A stretch of 64,000 nt of DNA from Platerodrilus igneus (taxonomy: Eukaryota > Arthropoda > Insecta > Coleoptera > Lycidae), in assembly GCA_036346225.1 (NCBI GenBank), contig JARFIW010000588.1:4283501-4347500 (forward strand), read 5' to 3'. The position numbers and the translations under genes are program-made. Of the stretch, positions 1-12,009 are shown piece after piece. The notes beneath the pieces are model-generated. The model saw only the letters and a list, made by a program, of their open reading frames with translations. It did not search any database and was not told the origin of the DNA. Positions within the stretch are counted from its first letter, which is position 1. Each line of letters opens with the position of its first letter.

Positions 1-1745
1 TAATTATACTACCTAAATAGCAAAATTCATCTACCTCCTCTAACTCGGTATTACCTATTTTTAATTTTGGTTTAGAACTAGGCTGTAACTCACTTGTCAT
101 TATCTTTGTCTTTACCGAGTTAATTCTCATACTATAGTTACTCCGTAGTATCTCATCTAAAATATTTAAAAACTCTCCTAACTCTTTTCTAGACTCTGCT
201 ATAATGGCTATATCATCTGCAAACGTAACATGTCTATTTTCTGTCCCTGTACACTAATACCTATCTCTTTTCTCTCTCTGGCTAAGTTTAAAGCTTCCTC
301 AATATAAACATTAAAATCAAGGGAGACAGTATACAACCCTGTCTAACACCATTTCTAATCTTAGCTTCCTTTTCTATTTCATCAAATCTAATTACTACGC
401 TTTGGTTTTTATATAGACTGTAAATAATTTTTCTATCTTTATGAGAGATTCCTATTTTTTGCAAAACCCTGAACATAACAATCCAATTAACCCTATCAAA
501 TGCTTTTTCTAAATCTACAAACGCGAAATGGGTCTTTTATTTTTTGTAACCTTTTTCGATAATTACCCTAATCATTAGTATCGGTTCTCTAGTCCCTCTG
601 TCTTTACGAAAACCATATTGGTCTTCGCCTAAATAATTCTCAGTCAAAGCTTCTACTCTATTTTTAATTATTATTGTTAGTATTTTGGAAGCATGAGAAG
701 TTAAACTAACCGTTCTAAAACTCTCACACCTATCAGCTCCTGACTTTTTGGGATTGGGATAATAATATTTTTTCGAAATCTATTGGAACCTCACCTGTGT
801 CATATATTACATTTATTAGTTCATATAATCTGTCCAAAGTTTTCTGACTTGCATATTTTATTAATTCTGGAATATCGTCTATCCCTGGCGCTTTATTTAA
901 TTTAAGATTCGAATAGCTCTATCAAATTCCTCTCTTAATATTGAGAACCCTATTTCTACATCCTCTTCTTGGTCGTTCTCTAACTCATCCATATCGTCTC
1001 CTTATATAAATCTTCTAAATATCTTTTCCATCTATCAGCTACCTCAACTTTATTTATTAGAAGCTCATTATTCTCGTCTCTAATACCATTATATTTTTCC
1101 TATCTTCCCAAAAACTTTTTAACTGCCCTGTAAGCCCTGTCTGTCTTACCTACTCTCAAATCATCTTGTATTCCTTACAATTCTCCTCCATCCATTTATT
1201 TCTAGCTTTTCTACACTCATGTACTATCTTATTTCTAACTGTATTATATTTTTGCTTCCTTTCACTATCCACTTCTCTGAAAGGTTTAAGCTTTCTTCTA
1301 TTCTCTATTAAATCTAATATCTCCTTTGTTACCCACGGTTTTCTAGCTTCTATTTTTTCTTACCTATAGTCTGTGTTGCTGTATCATGTACCGTCAGTTT
1401 TATTTCTTTCCATCTATTTTCTCGTTCCTCCTACAGCTATCTCTTTGCTCTTATTATCTAATACTTGTTTATATTCCTCTTTTACCCTACTATCATTAAG
1501 CTTACCTAGATCCCATCCCTCTCTTTTCACCTTTCTCAATTTTTTGAATTTTAGTTTACACTTCATTTTAACTAAGTTATGATCGCTATCTATGTCAGCC
1601 CCTGGATAACTACGACAGTTTTTAACTTGGTTTCTAAATCTTTGTTTAACTAAAATATAATCTATTTGGTATCTAGCTCTATCACCTGGGGCTTTCCAGG
1701 TATATCTTCTCCTAACATGTTGTTCGAAAACTTTTCTTATTTTTC
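1..1745 (-). mobile_element. LINE family A, copy A1 (RTE/BovB-like), 5'-truncated and cut by the window edge
   Basis: Broken endonuclease plus reverse transcriptase read on the minus strand. About 1240-1720 encodes the end of an APE-type endonuclease (QIDYILVKQRF, then DIDSDHNLV with the catalytic SDH). About 480-960 encodes the RT fingers and palm start (QYGFRKDRGTREP). About 290-476 carries the GVRQGCILSPL motif. A missing A near 226 (compare 43676) and other indels shift the frame. Bases 1-1180 match copy A2 (43456-44680) with roughly 2% difference by eye, so the family is young. The 3' end lies left of the window. The clade call rests on the endonuclease resembling the CFDP2/BovB type. 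No intact protein can be made. Confidence 0.85.
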
Positions 1746-2059
1746 ATAAAAGTATCATTATCTCTTCATATTTTTAATGAACCACTCCTATTTATTTATC
1801 TATACTTTTACTTATTTACCTCTATTTTTTCTTATTTACATCAACCCCTATTAAATATTGTTTTCTTCGAATATTTCTACTAAACTAGTTTCTATTTACA
1901 TATTTCTTCCCCTTTCCATCAACCTATACTACTCCTACTTTTCCTAAACCTATCCTAATTTCTTATTAACCTATCCTATTTTATAATTATATCCGTTTCC
2001 ACTAGTTGATCTTACAGTATGTACACCTTTCTCCATTATCAAAAGTTTTTTCTCTGCAA
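1746..2059. other. Spacer between LINE A1 and the Gypsy-like remnant
   Basis: Pyrimidine-rich on the plus strand, with stops in all frames and no recognisable motif. It may be decayed tail of the Gypsy-like element, but nothing in the sequence proves it. Confidence 0.3.
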
Positions 2060-3007
2060 TTATTTATCCCTCTTATTTCCCATATTCACTATCTTTTTGA
2101 AATTATTTTCTAAAGTTAAGTTATTATCTGCATTATTTTTCCCCCTAATGTATCCTATTTCGTATCCCAAAATTTTAGTTTCTCCCTGAAAGAATTCACA
2201 CTTCTTGTTTACTTTTCTCCCAACAAAATTTAATTTCAACAAAATTCTTTCAGTCTTTTCTAAATTTTAACATAACACTCCCAAATTCTTCATACGGTTC
2301 CCATATCATACCTTTATTTTTTAACAAATCAAAAGGAACCACTTCACACTTACAAATTTGCCCTTTCGTATACAAACCGATATATTTTTTGATTTGCGTT
2401 CTGGCGGAATTGCTTTAAACAGCTCCGTGTCTACAACTTCTGATTTATTCACACCCTCTGCTGCTATTCTGGATTCTGATTTCTTTATTAATAATGCCTT
2501 CACCCTATCCTTCATTTCTTCTGGACATTTTATTTCATCATCAATATCCCCCTTTACATCAACTTCACCCTCAAATTGATTAATATCTAAGCAGTCTCCT
2601 TCGACTTCAATACTTTCCTCATTATCCCATTTTATACATTCCCCTTTTACATCTATTACCTTTCCTTCGGCATTTATTTTTAATCCCAACTTATCAATTA
2701 TGTCCATAACAAATATTACATCTACTCTTAACCCTGGCACTATTATAAATTCATTCTCAAACTTCATCTTACCCACTTCACATTCCAGAATTATTATCTT
2801 ATTCACACTTGCAAATCTCTTGCTATTAGGTGCTATTAAATTAAACTTCCTAATAGGCATCATTCTCCTCATTAACTTTTCCCGTTTAACAAAATCTTCA
2901 GACACTAATGACGCTTCTGCTCCCGTATTAATGAGTGTTCCACCTCTACTATTTCCAATTTTCAGTTTAATTATCAATAATAAGCTTTTATTCAAATCCT
3001 TTTCCAC
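2060..3007 (-). pseudogene. Gypsy-like protease joined to a gutted reverse transcriptase
   Basis: The 2321-3007 frame encodes a retropepsin-like domain: LINTGAEASLVS stands where the family has a DTGA-type active site, so the catalytic Asp is changed to Asn, and VIFVMDIIDKLGL matches the second conserved strand (usually I-L-G-x-D). Past the stop, another frame continues with the usual RT start (VPFDLLKNKGMI, then SVMLKFRKD near 2240-2330). About 40 residues later, at 2150-2240, it reads KKCEFFQGETKILGYEI, which in this superfamily follows the RT catalytic core. The palm with the YxDD motif is therefore missing. This is an internal deletion, not simple decay. Confidence 0.7.
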
Positions 3008-3329
3008 TTCACATTTTATATATTCGTGCTGGTGTTCATATCAATTAATTCTTAAGGGCTTACATGGTTTGTCCTCATTCAAAAATCGTGATTCGACGTA
3101 GATGGTCTTGCCTGACTCGCAATTTCTGCGGGTCCGTTCTTATTGTTCCCGGTGTCGTGCTTGTACTGTACACTGATTTATGTTTCTGTTGTGTTTCATT
3201 TGCTCTGCTTCTCTTCTTGGTGTGTCTCTTGTGTTCCAATTCCTTCTAAAATTATTATTGTTGCAGTTATTGTAATTATTTCTATAAAAGTTTCCCCTAT
3301 TATTTTATCTATCATTTTCTGTGCCTCTT

Positions 3330-4467
3330 TGCATTCTAACTATGTTTTCTCATTGTCTTTTATCATCCTACCTTCCGCCACACGACTCTCTCCTAACTCA
3401 TCACAACGTTGTAGATATTCCAGGAAGATCTCCCTATTTACAATATTTTGAATCATCACATAATGTCTTATCTCTTCTCCAAAATGTCCCGCTAAGTACT
3501 TTATGGTTTGTGTTTCTTCCATAGGAGGATCTAATTGCTTCGCTATACTGAATTTTTGTATGACGTATAACTCCCGTGTAATCCCTAAGTTCTGATTATA
3601 TTTTCCTGTAATTAAATTATCTTGCGCCTTGTATTGTTGATTTCCCCCCCCCCAAATTTTTTTAAAAATCTACTCTCAAATTCCTGAAATGTTCCTATCT
3701 CATTTTCTATTAAGTCAAACCATATTTCCCCGCGCTTCCTTTCAACATTGACCTAACGAAATTTAAATTGTATCTTTCATCCGTTGATCCACGTATTAAT
3801 TTTCTTATATTATTCAAAAATATTTTCGGATTCACCCTGTAGTCTCCGTAAAATTTGGAATATTGCTCAACTGATATTTGCGGTCTATTTATCTTAGTGT
3901 ATTGCCCCTGATTCCTACCAGCACTTTCGAATTCTGATTTTAAATTACCCAATTCTCTATTTACATCATTAAATCATATTTCACAATTTCCTTGAATTTC
4001 CCGCAATTTTTTTAACTAAATCTGTAGTCCGATCATTAGTTTCCTTTTCACACGTTTCCTGATCTAATTTAACTTTCCAAACCTCGTCCCTAACTTTATC
4101 CACATCGTCCATCATTCTAATAAATTTATTTTCAAATTGTACCTGCATTTACGCGATTGTTTGATTCGTTTCTTTTAATCCAACGCTTATAATTTTTATT
4201 TCGGCACCGAGCTTTTCTCCATTTTCCTTAATCTGCATCTTAATATTTTTCATGGTCTCTTCGCTTTTGTCCATTTTTTTATTTAAGGCTAATAAAATTG
4301 ACATCATTTCCTGTTGTTGCGATATGTTGTTCTTCACTTTGACTTCGCATCAATTGTTGCCCTTGTATTTCCATAGATACATCCTGTAAAATTACGCTTT
4401 CTTGGGACCCTATTTCTACCCCTTGGTTTCTTAATGCTTCTCTGGTTTCATTTATTCGTTTATCCAT
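3330..4467 (-). pseudogene. Gypsy-like gag remnant
   Basis: Three minus-strand frames line up. 4149-4467 is the N-terminal charged, helix-prone part starting MDKRINETREALRN. 3710-3952 contains a capsid-like stretch with NPKIFLNNIRKLI and VRSMLKGSAGKYG. 3340-3522 continues with TIKYLAGHFGEEI and FLEYLQRCDELGESR. This arrangement, upstream of the protease on the same strand, is typical of Ty3/Gypsy gag. A C run at about 3646 and other indels break the frame. No zinc-knuckle motif was noticed. Confidence 0.55.
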
Positions 4468-4561
4468 TTTTAAATTATTAATATTTCAAATTCCTAACCC
4501 TTATTAAATTTTATTCGTGTATACAATTTTTAATTACTAAATTTCTTGTTTGTGATGTACG

Positions 4562-4730
4562 TGCCCCTACGATTTGGGTCGCCATAAAATGCCGTGATAT
4601 TTTACCTGAACAATCAAGCCCCAGCATAGGGCCGTCATAAAATTTGCTGTGTTATTCCCTATTATTTTGAGATTAACGAGCCCCTACGATGGGCGTCATA
4701 AATTTTGCTGTGATTATTTCCTGTCTGATT
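4562..4730 (-). repeat. Three PBS-like modules in the retroelement leader
   Basis: Reading the minus strand toward gag, a module of the form TTTATG-R-CG-N-CC followed 6-10 bases later by a TMGTAGGGGC-like string occurs three times, near 4700, 4640 and 4580. The last copy carries TGGCGACCC, the kind of sequence that pairs with a tRNA 3' end; the other two read TGACGCCC and TGACGGCCC. The spacing is about 60 bases. Confidence 0.5.
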
Positions 4731-4752
4731 CCTTTATTATTTTAAGCCCCAA

Positions 4753-6170
4753 TGTTAAATTAGGATTTTTATCCAGACTAGCTTACTGAATGGATCTTAT
4801 TGAATCAAATAAAGCAATTCTATAATACACAATATAATAATTGATAATATTTACAACACTCAAAATTTTGCTTTGTGTACAGAATATCTACATATACCAG
4901 ATTATGTTTTTCTGAAAGCCAGCAAAATATCTTTTACTTATTCAGGGACCTTCAAACGTTCCAAGATACCTATTCGATCGTCATAAACTTTTAGGTGACC
5001 CTTTTTGACGACTCTTACAAATATACAATGTGACAAATATTAAATCAAAACAGTTTTCAATAAAAAAGTGTATTAAGATTGCTAACCTGGAATGGGTTCT
5101 GTAGTTCCATCCTAGTCTTTGATCGGCATCCCCTTTCTGTGTTCGGTTTGCTTATTGATATGCCGGCCCCATATAAGAATCGCCTCCCATAAATCGATTC
5201 CAATTAAAATCATACCAAGTCGAAATATGTCCAAATTAGAATACTTTCATTTTTAAAATTATCTCCAAAATTAGAGTATGTTCGAAGTTAGAAGTCCCAA
5301 ATTAAAGTCTTCTTAAATATCCCATATTCAAGCCATCTCAATCAAATATGCTCAAATTAAAGTCGGAATTAAAATTCAAGATTAAGAGTTGAAATTAAAA
5401 TCCAAATTATATGTCGGAATTAAAAGCCATGTTTTATTAATATTAGAAATGAATTTAATTAAGTCGTTTTACTTACGTCTATTTATAGATCGGCTTATTT
5501 TTATTGCACAAATTCTCGCACTTTTAATTCTGATTTATTTTGGTTTATACTTCACTGGTTACGTAAGCTTTTGACACCTTTGAACATAGTAGTTGCTCAG
5601 TTTGAATATAAACTAACCTGTCGCTTCGTCACTATCGTATATATAAGCCCTACCTACAATTGATTTCATTGGCTTGTTGACATTCTAGGACGACACTTCT
5701 GCTTATCTTGCATACCTTGAAATTTTTACCAATTACTTAGTTTAAATCTTTCAATGTATGCCTTGTCTGTCACGTACGCATCCCGCATATCGTGGTATTT
5801 TCGAGAATTTCCAACTTTTGACTTTTATTAACTCACGTATTCGGATGTTTGTTAAATTTCATCGTCTAAATTGAATCGTCTGGTGCTTGTTTATTTCTAC
5901 AGAATATTGAATTTTTGATCAAATGTGTTTTCTTGCAGTCACGTAACGATTTTCTAATAATGAATTATTTAGAACGTGTACGATGATATTTTCGACGCAA
6001 TTGTTAAATATTTGCAATGCCAATTTATCTATGCTGCCCAGTGATTTAATTTTGATGCAATTTGTTGCATTTTAAAATCTTATCTTTACTTGTAAACTAC
6101 ACTTAGACATCTTTATGTTCTCATGCATTTAATCCCGTGTATTTTATATACAGTGTCCTCTCAATTAACA
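4753..6170 (-). repeat. Probable LTR of the Gypsy-like element
   Basis: The segment starts TGTTAA and ends TTAACA, an inverted hexamer typical of LTR ends. It lies exactly between the PBS-like leader and unrelated sequence. In the minus (element) orientation a TATATA run sits near 5640 and an AATAAA near 5535. Between 5200 and 5440 there are degenerate short repeats around AAATTAAAGTC. No second LTR is present to confirm the ends. Confidence 0.4.
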
Positions 6171-7043
6171 GTATGTAGAGTGACCGTTTTACTCTTATGA
6201 TTTCTGAAATTATGTGCTTTTCTTAAAGTGGAAGTTGTTTACATTTATTCTACGACCCCCCATGACTTAACTTACCCGTAAACTACCCTATTATCATAGC
6301 AATATATATATATATATAAAAGAAGAAACATTGTGTTGAATTCCTTTTTCCTTTTCTTCCTCTCTGCCAGGAGAAGTAGAAATTATTTAAAAATCTAAAG
6401 TACTTGAACTATGATATTGCATATAATTTTTATTCTTATACAACTTAGTAATACTTCATTTTGATTGCACAATGTCGGCTCATAGTTCACCATTCAATGC
6501 ACAATACTCTAATACTACATTGGACAATTTGTTAAATAATTGATTTGAATATTTGCTTAATTGAGGTGTTGTAATTAGTCGTAAGAGAATGGGGTGGCAG
6601 TCTTTTCTTGTACTACTATTGATATTATTTAAATAAAGAAAATTGTTAAGAAGAAATGGGATAATATTAATTACCTCAACACCACAACATTACACTCCCA
6701 TAAGCCCTTCCACCATTCAAATATGGAAAGTTTATTAAAACCCCAAAAGTTTGGCTATGTTAATGCGTATCGAAAAACATAGCGAAGTCGACATAATACA
6801 TATTAAATTGTTTACAATTTTAATTATCAGTTATCAACCTATTTATGTAAATATAAATTTTCAAGTTTGGACATTTATCTTTTTAAAAATACCAACATAG
6901 TGCTTTTATCAAATACTAAATACTATAATACTTTATACAAACTTGTAAGATTCAAACTTTGTTTCTAATAATATCGAACAATATTCGATTATTAAATTAA
7001 ACAAAAACACTTATTTCATACAGCAATACTTTATAGTTATAAA
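6171..7043. other. AT-rich intergenic stretch
   Basis: Holds a short (TA)n run at about 6301-6318 and part of the probable 3' UTR of the LRR gene. No other feature seen. Confidence 0.4.
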
Positions 7044-8630
7044 TTAAACCGGGGATACACTATCTTGATTTTGAGCATATTTTAAACAAATTTTTTTATC
7101 ACTTAAAACACTTCGAGAACTCAAGTAATTACACACAAACTGAGCAGTAAATAACACCAATAATATCACAAACATAAACACGACAATGAGCATTACATAC
7201 AAAATTTTATTAACAGTTTTAGCAATTTGTAGAACATCTTCTGGGCTCAAATCAGTATCATTCGTAAATTTTGTATCATAAAAATTATCCAACACTTGAT
7301 CTTGTGAAATTACACTTAAGAAATGGTCAAAACTTTTATAATCATAAATTTCTGTATCTATACGCGAACATGCAATTCCATGCAAATTTGGAACATCAAA
7401 ATGATGACTTGGAAAATGAAACCCACCAATTCGTTGATTTAATAATTTGTACATTTGCAACAAGTCTTTACAAGACCAGTAATTGTCATTCAACACCAAA
7501 AGTTTCAATCTATAAAGGTGTTGCATTATTGAATGTAGACTAAATTTCTTAAGTGCATTGTTGCTTATATCAAGTGTCACTAACTTTCCTAATGGTCCCA
7601 AGTGTCCCTCGCCAAAAACGTTCAAATTATTATGTGATATATTAAGACTTACTAAGGTTGCAAGACCCGAAAATATATAACTATCAAGTGTATGAATGGC
7701 ATTCCCAGATAAATCAAGATCTTCGAGTAGGAATAAGCTTGAGAAGATTTTCTGTGGTATTTCTTTGATAACATTGTTTTTAAGTATGAGAGTAGTAAGA
7801 TTGTAAAGTCCACCGAATGAATTTAAAGTTAGTTCTGAAATACGATTGGCTTCTAACGAAAGGTAAGTGAGGTGACGAAGTTGAGAAAATGCATTGCTTT
7901 CGATTTTTTCAATTTTATTACTTGTTAGGTTTAACATTTTTAATTTGCTATTGACTAACTCTTGCTTAAACTTAAATATTTCTATAAAATTCTTTGACAA
8001 ATCAAGCACTTCAATTCCACTCACCAACGCTGTTGACGAAAATACAGTTTTATCAAAAGCATATTCTCCAATTTCAATAATATTGTTTGATGACAAGTTT
8101 AATTTTGTAACATGTAAATCTGAAAAAAGTCCACTGACATTTTGAATATGGTTTCCAGATAAATCCACGATTTTAATGCTTGCATTTTCAAATACTTCAT
8201 GATGCAATTCAGTTAAGTTGTTGTTCCTTAAGGATATCTGCCCAAGCGCTTTAAAATTAAGAAACAACTTTGGTGCAATGGATGAAATTTCATTATCGTT
8301 AAACAACAGTGTTTGGGTATAAGCCTTGTTTGTAAATATATTAACAGCAGTTGAGCTTATTGTATTTAAATGACTATAACTTAAGTCCAATGTGTTTCCT
8401 TTAAAATTACTTAGAGTATTTTCGTCTAATGTAGAGATGCTACAATTTATACACTTAAGAATATGCACAGTTCTTGTAAACTTAGGAAATGAATCTACTA
8501 TGTCTGTGCAAATAATTTGAGCTCCATACGTAGAAAAATAATTATATTGTTTGACCTCTTGGCATTTTTCACAATACACAATCGGTAATAAACAACATAA
8601 TATAAAAAGAACAAACATTTTGTTACTCAT
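7044..8630 (-). CDS. Leucine-rich repeat transmembrane protein
   Basis: Uninterrupted frame. The start chosen is the ATG at 8630, because it is followed at once by a hydrophobic signal peptide (MFVLFILCCLLPIVYC); the frame also opens 30 codons earlier at 8720, but that extension would bury the signal. After a Cys-bearing N-terminal cap come about 13 LRRs (for example VDLSGNHIQNV, KLNLSSNNIIEI, DLDLSGNAIHTL), a C-terminal cap with cysteines, one membrane segment (ILYVMLIVVFMFVILLVLF) and a short tail of about 25 residues ending in PV. The topology is extracellular LRRs with a minimal cytoplasmic tail and no TIR domain, so it is not a Toll receptor. Its ligand and role cannot be told from the sequence. 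It looks like a real, expressed-type host gene, with AT-rich codons like its surroundings. Confidence 0.85.
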   Translation of the reverse strand: MSNKMFVLFILCCLLPIVYCEKCQEVKQYNYFSTYGAQIICTDIVDSFPKFTRTVHILKCINCSISTLDENTLSNFKGNTLDLSYSHLNTISSTAVNIFTNKAYTQTLLFNDNEISSIAPKLFLNFKALGQISLRNNNLTELHHEVFENASIKIVDLSGNHIQNVSGLFSDLHVTKLNLSSNNIIEIGEYAFDKTVFSSTALVSGIEVLDLSKNFIEIFKFKQELVNSKLKMLNLTSNKIEKIESNAFSQLRHLTYLSLEANRISELTLNSFGGLYNLTTLILKNNVIKEIPQKIFSSLFLLEDLDLSGNAIHTLDSYIFSGLATLVSLNISHNNLNVFGEGHLGPLGKLVTLDISNNALKKFSLHSIMQHLYRLKLLVLNDNYWSCKDLLQMYKLLNQRIGGFHFPSHHFDVPNLHGIACSRIDTEIYDYKSFDHFLSVISQDQVLDNFYDTKFTNDTDLSPEDVLQIAKTVNKILYVMLIVVFMFVILLVLFTAQFVCNYLSSRSVLSDKKICLKYAQNQDSVSPV

Positions 8631-8730
8631 ATTAATTGAATACTGAATACTAACCGGCGTTTTTGGTGCAGGAAGTTCTTGATTAAAGATAACCACTAAT
8701 AAATAAATTCCATTACTCACTCACAAACTA

Positions 8731-9563
8731 TTCACATATTTGTATAGGTACTTACAACATTTCAAATAAATTCAAAAATAATAAAAATTATGAAATTGTA
8801 AATAAATGAACAATAAGTATATAAAAAATTTCTGTGAAATTAAAGAAACGTGAGCAATGTTAATTATTTTATTCAGTAGGATTTAATAATAAAAATAAAA
8901 TTTGAATACGCACTTAATGCTACTCTGCAATGTATGGAATATAAGATTAAGTATTTCCTTTTAGTGTTGCAAAATTTAGAAAAAATGTATAATTAGTCCC
9001 ATGTATATTGTTGTTCACAGATAATGCACAAAAAAGTATAACCCTAAATAAAAATTTTATGTAATTTCAAAAGTGATGTAAAGTTATCCCATTTAACTTA
9101 CGAGTTATTTAAATTATCATCTGTATTTCAAAATATCTTTGTTATATATTTTTCTTGCGGACAAAATTGTATCAGCTTTTTATTTGTTTACCAATTAATT
9201 ATATCTTTGTTATCCTTTGTGGCATAAACAGTTTAGTACCCGACAGTAAAACTTTGCTTATTGAATCACAAAATCTTATATCCTTTTTATCTTTTCCTCT
9301 TTGAGTCATTTTGCATATGTGTTACTTCCACTTCATATGTAAACAAGAGTACTGATTCAATTATTCTTTGATTAGGGAGAAAATGATCTACCAAATATCA
9401 GTAAAATAAATACAAAAACAGATATTAAGTATATGAAAATGCTCTACATCTTGAAACAAAACCTCTTGTGTTTATTATGCGTTATCTACTTTAAAGATTA
9501 CTGAGGATATTTTATTTAGAAATTTAAACATTTTGTATATTGTATATTTAACACAATTTCAAA
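8731..9563. other. AT-rich intergenic stretch
   Basis: 5' flank of the LRR gene. No coding signal or named repeat recognised. Confidence 0.4.
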
Positions 9564-9564
9564 T

Positions 9565-10743
9565 GGACCTGCACCTTGAAGAAGTTCTAGATTACTAGAA
9601 GGATGGAATGGCTTGTAGGTTCCAGTGAGCTAAAGAGCCAACTACAAGTTCAACCAAATTAATAGGGTCTTTAGTGAGGAAGCAAATTATGACAGGTCCC
9701 CGAAAGCGGGCAGCAGCTTTTTCGGTACTTAGAGTGGCATAGACCATAGGGGTCAATATGGCATTCTAAGATGTTCTACTGCGATGTGGAAGGCAATGGG
9801 AAACCACTACAGCAAACTTTGTAAGTAACATGATGGAATCCTCTGGGGTAAAAGATTCCAGAGTTAAAATAGTACCCCATTTGGATCTCCGGGAGAGAAC
9901 TACTTCGAGAGAATGTAATCAGAAAGTTTAAAGGAAGAGTCAGAGAACATTTTGCGTCGCGTGGAACGTCAGAATTATGAAGCAAGTAGGTAAGTTAGAG
10001 AACATGAAAATTAAAATGGATAGGTTAGCACTAGACATAGTAGGGATCAGCGAAGTTTGCTGGCCAGAGGCAGGAGATTTTGGAGTGGAGACTTTAGGGT
10101 AATTCATACACGATCAGATGAAGGAAAATACTGATGTGGGGATAGTTGTAAAAAAAAAATAGGGCAACGTTTAGAAAACTACTTACAAAAGAACGAAAGA
10201 GTACTATCTAAACCGGTAAATACACTAATAATACAAGCATACATGCCCCAAACCTTAGTGACAAAGAGGTGGAGGCGATCTACAAAGATATCGAAGACAT
10301 ACTAAGATACGTAAAAGGACATGAAAATTTAATAATTATGGGGACTTTTAATGTGGGTTTATTTGGTTTAGGTATGAGAAATGACAGGGGAATAGGCTGG
10401 TAGAATTTTGCGACGAGAACAATTGAACCATCACAAACACATAATTTCAACATAATGCTAGAAGACGATACATGTGGAAGATGCCAGGAGATATAGGAAG
10501 CTATCGAATAGATTACATTCTTGTTAGACAACGGTTTAGAAATCAAGTAAAAGACTGTAGAAGCTATCCAGCAGATATAGACACTGACCACAACATCGTA
10601 ATTATGAAGACTGCTCTTAAATTTAAAAATTTGAAAAAAAGGAACTGAAAAAAGTCAAAAGAATTGCTGAGAGATATCGAGAAAATTTCTTATATTAAGG
10701 AAGTAGAAACAGAATGGAATAACATTAAATGCAGCTTAGACAA
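9565..10743 (+). mobile_element. LINE family B, copy B1 (5' part only)
   Basis: Begins with the family 5' end (GGACCTGCACCTTGAAG) shared with copies at 14.15, 36.6 and 55.5 kb. About 9940-10350 encodes a broken APE-type endonuclease (GLAWxxR-type start, DIVGISEVCWPE), and 10490-10610 its end (DYILVRQRFRNQVK, then DTDHNIVIMK). It is cut off at 10743, where Penelope-like sequence begins on the other strand. Indels in almost every segment make it non-functional. Confidence 0.8.
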
Positions 10744-12003
10744 GTTCTGTTTCTCCTATCTATACTAAACCACAGCTGCAAGATATACTATATACGCCTG
10801 GGGCCAGATTACAAGTGTCATCTACATAACGGAGCCAAGTTTTTGGTTTAAAGTCTATGGATTCTAGAGCCATGGATTCCAAAGACCCCCATGAATATAT
10901 TGACCACAATAGAGGATAGAGGTGAGCCCATTGATGTGTCCGAGGTTTGTTTGTAAAATTGTCCTTCGAAGACAAAATAGGTAGAAGTTAAGTATTTTTC
11001 AATGACTGTGGTTAAGTACTCAAATTCGTTTTCTTGAGGTAGGAGTTGTTTAATTGTTCGCGCCAATTGTAATTTAATTTGTTATTAAATAAATGATGGT
11101 AAATCCAGTCTATATTGTACAACATAGAACTGGTTCTTATCTACAAAATTCATTCATTTTCAAAATTATAAGACAGTTGAACCTAACTAATTGTACCGAC
11201 GTCATTAAATTTTTGGTATGTGTTGAAATGTGTCAATCACATGTTTGATTATATAGCAAAGACTCACCAGTGGTTATAACTAGTGACCGTACGTAATAGT
11301 ATAATACTCCAATTTCCAAATATCACTCCTGTTTTCCTTTATTCCATATTATTGCGTGTTGAATGAAGTGATAATCTACAGCGATTGGTAAGTCGCTGTT
11401 ACGCATTATATCATATTAATTGTTGTTGTTACGCATATGGTCCTGCTATCGAATGTATTTATAGTTTGAATATTGCATTCACGCATTTAATGTAGCACAT
11501 TTGCTAAAATTCAGACATTAATAATAGAGACAGTCTCTATGACAGATACATTTGTAAATAAGGATGTTACGTCAAAACTGACTAGTATATCATTAGGGCC
11601 TAGGTCAATATTTGCAATTAGTTCTATGAAATGAGTGGAGATTAAAACATTAGCAGGGGTGTTGCCGGAATTAGGTTTTAAGAAATTTGCTAGGTATTTT
11701 GCCAGATGGTGGGTTGGCGAGTCAATTGTGCTAACTATCGGGCGGAGAGGAACATCAAGTTTATGGACTTTAGGAAGGCCGTACAAGCGAGGTGGTTTAG
11801 ATTCGCGAGGTATTATGCGTTTTTGGATAGTTTTGGGAATATTAGAGGATTTGATAAGTGCTGGAATTTCCCGTTCAAGCTTTGAAGTGGGGTCTTTTGT
11901 TATAGGAGTGTAGGAACTGTCTTGTAATAATTGCTAAATCTTTTCTTTGTATTCTGTACGGTTTACAATTTCAGTCTGCATTACCTTTGTCTGCAGGGAG
12001 TAT
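10744..12003 (-). pseudogene. Penelope-like element copy, minus strand, internally deleted and split by a solo LTR
   Basis: From 12003 downward the minus strand encodes the Penelope-type RT start (LYGLPKVHKLDVPLRPIVS, DILVSFDVTSLFTNV). The frame is interrupted at 11518 by a solo LTR and resumes at 11054 (IKQLLPQENEFEYL, SMGSPLSSIVVNIFM). At 10800-10840 the catalytic RYVDDT is followed directly by PGVYSISCSCGLV and, after a TAG, IGET, which is the start of a GIY-YIG endonuclease. About 200 residues between RT palm and GIY-YIG are therefore missing. Confidence 0.8.
11055..11517 (-). mobile_element. Solo LTR inserted in the Penelope-like copy
   Basis: 463 bases with TG/CA ends (plus strand TGTTCGCGCC to TTCAGACA) flanked by a perfect 5-base duplication TTAAT (11050-11054 and 11518-11522). 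Removing it restores the RT reading as in the plus-strand copy (compare 12608-12630). On the minus strand it has TATAAATA near 11455 and AATAAA about 120 bases downstream, so it probably reads minus. The LTR family is not identified. Confidence 0.75.
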
Positions 12004-12009
12004 AGAATC

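Larger units (their letters stand above)
2060..6170 (-). mobile_element. Degenerate, internally deleted Ty3/Gypsy-like LTR retrotransposon
   Basis: On the minus strand the order is: probable LTR (4753-6170), leader with PBS-like repeats (4562-4730), gag (about 3330-4467), aspartic protease (about 2640-3007), then fused RT start and RT end remnants (2060-2420). RNase H, integrase and a 3' LTR are not found before LINE A1. Frame changes separate gag from protease. The family call comes from the LINTGAEASLVS protease motif and from the RT-end motif KCEFFQ followed by ILGY. Confidence 0.7.

Noticed and set aside
1166..1582. Hydrophobic open frames on plus resembling membrane proteins
   Set aside because: They are antisense shadows of the purine-rich LINE coding strand.
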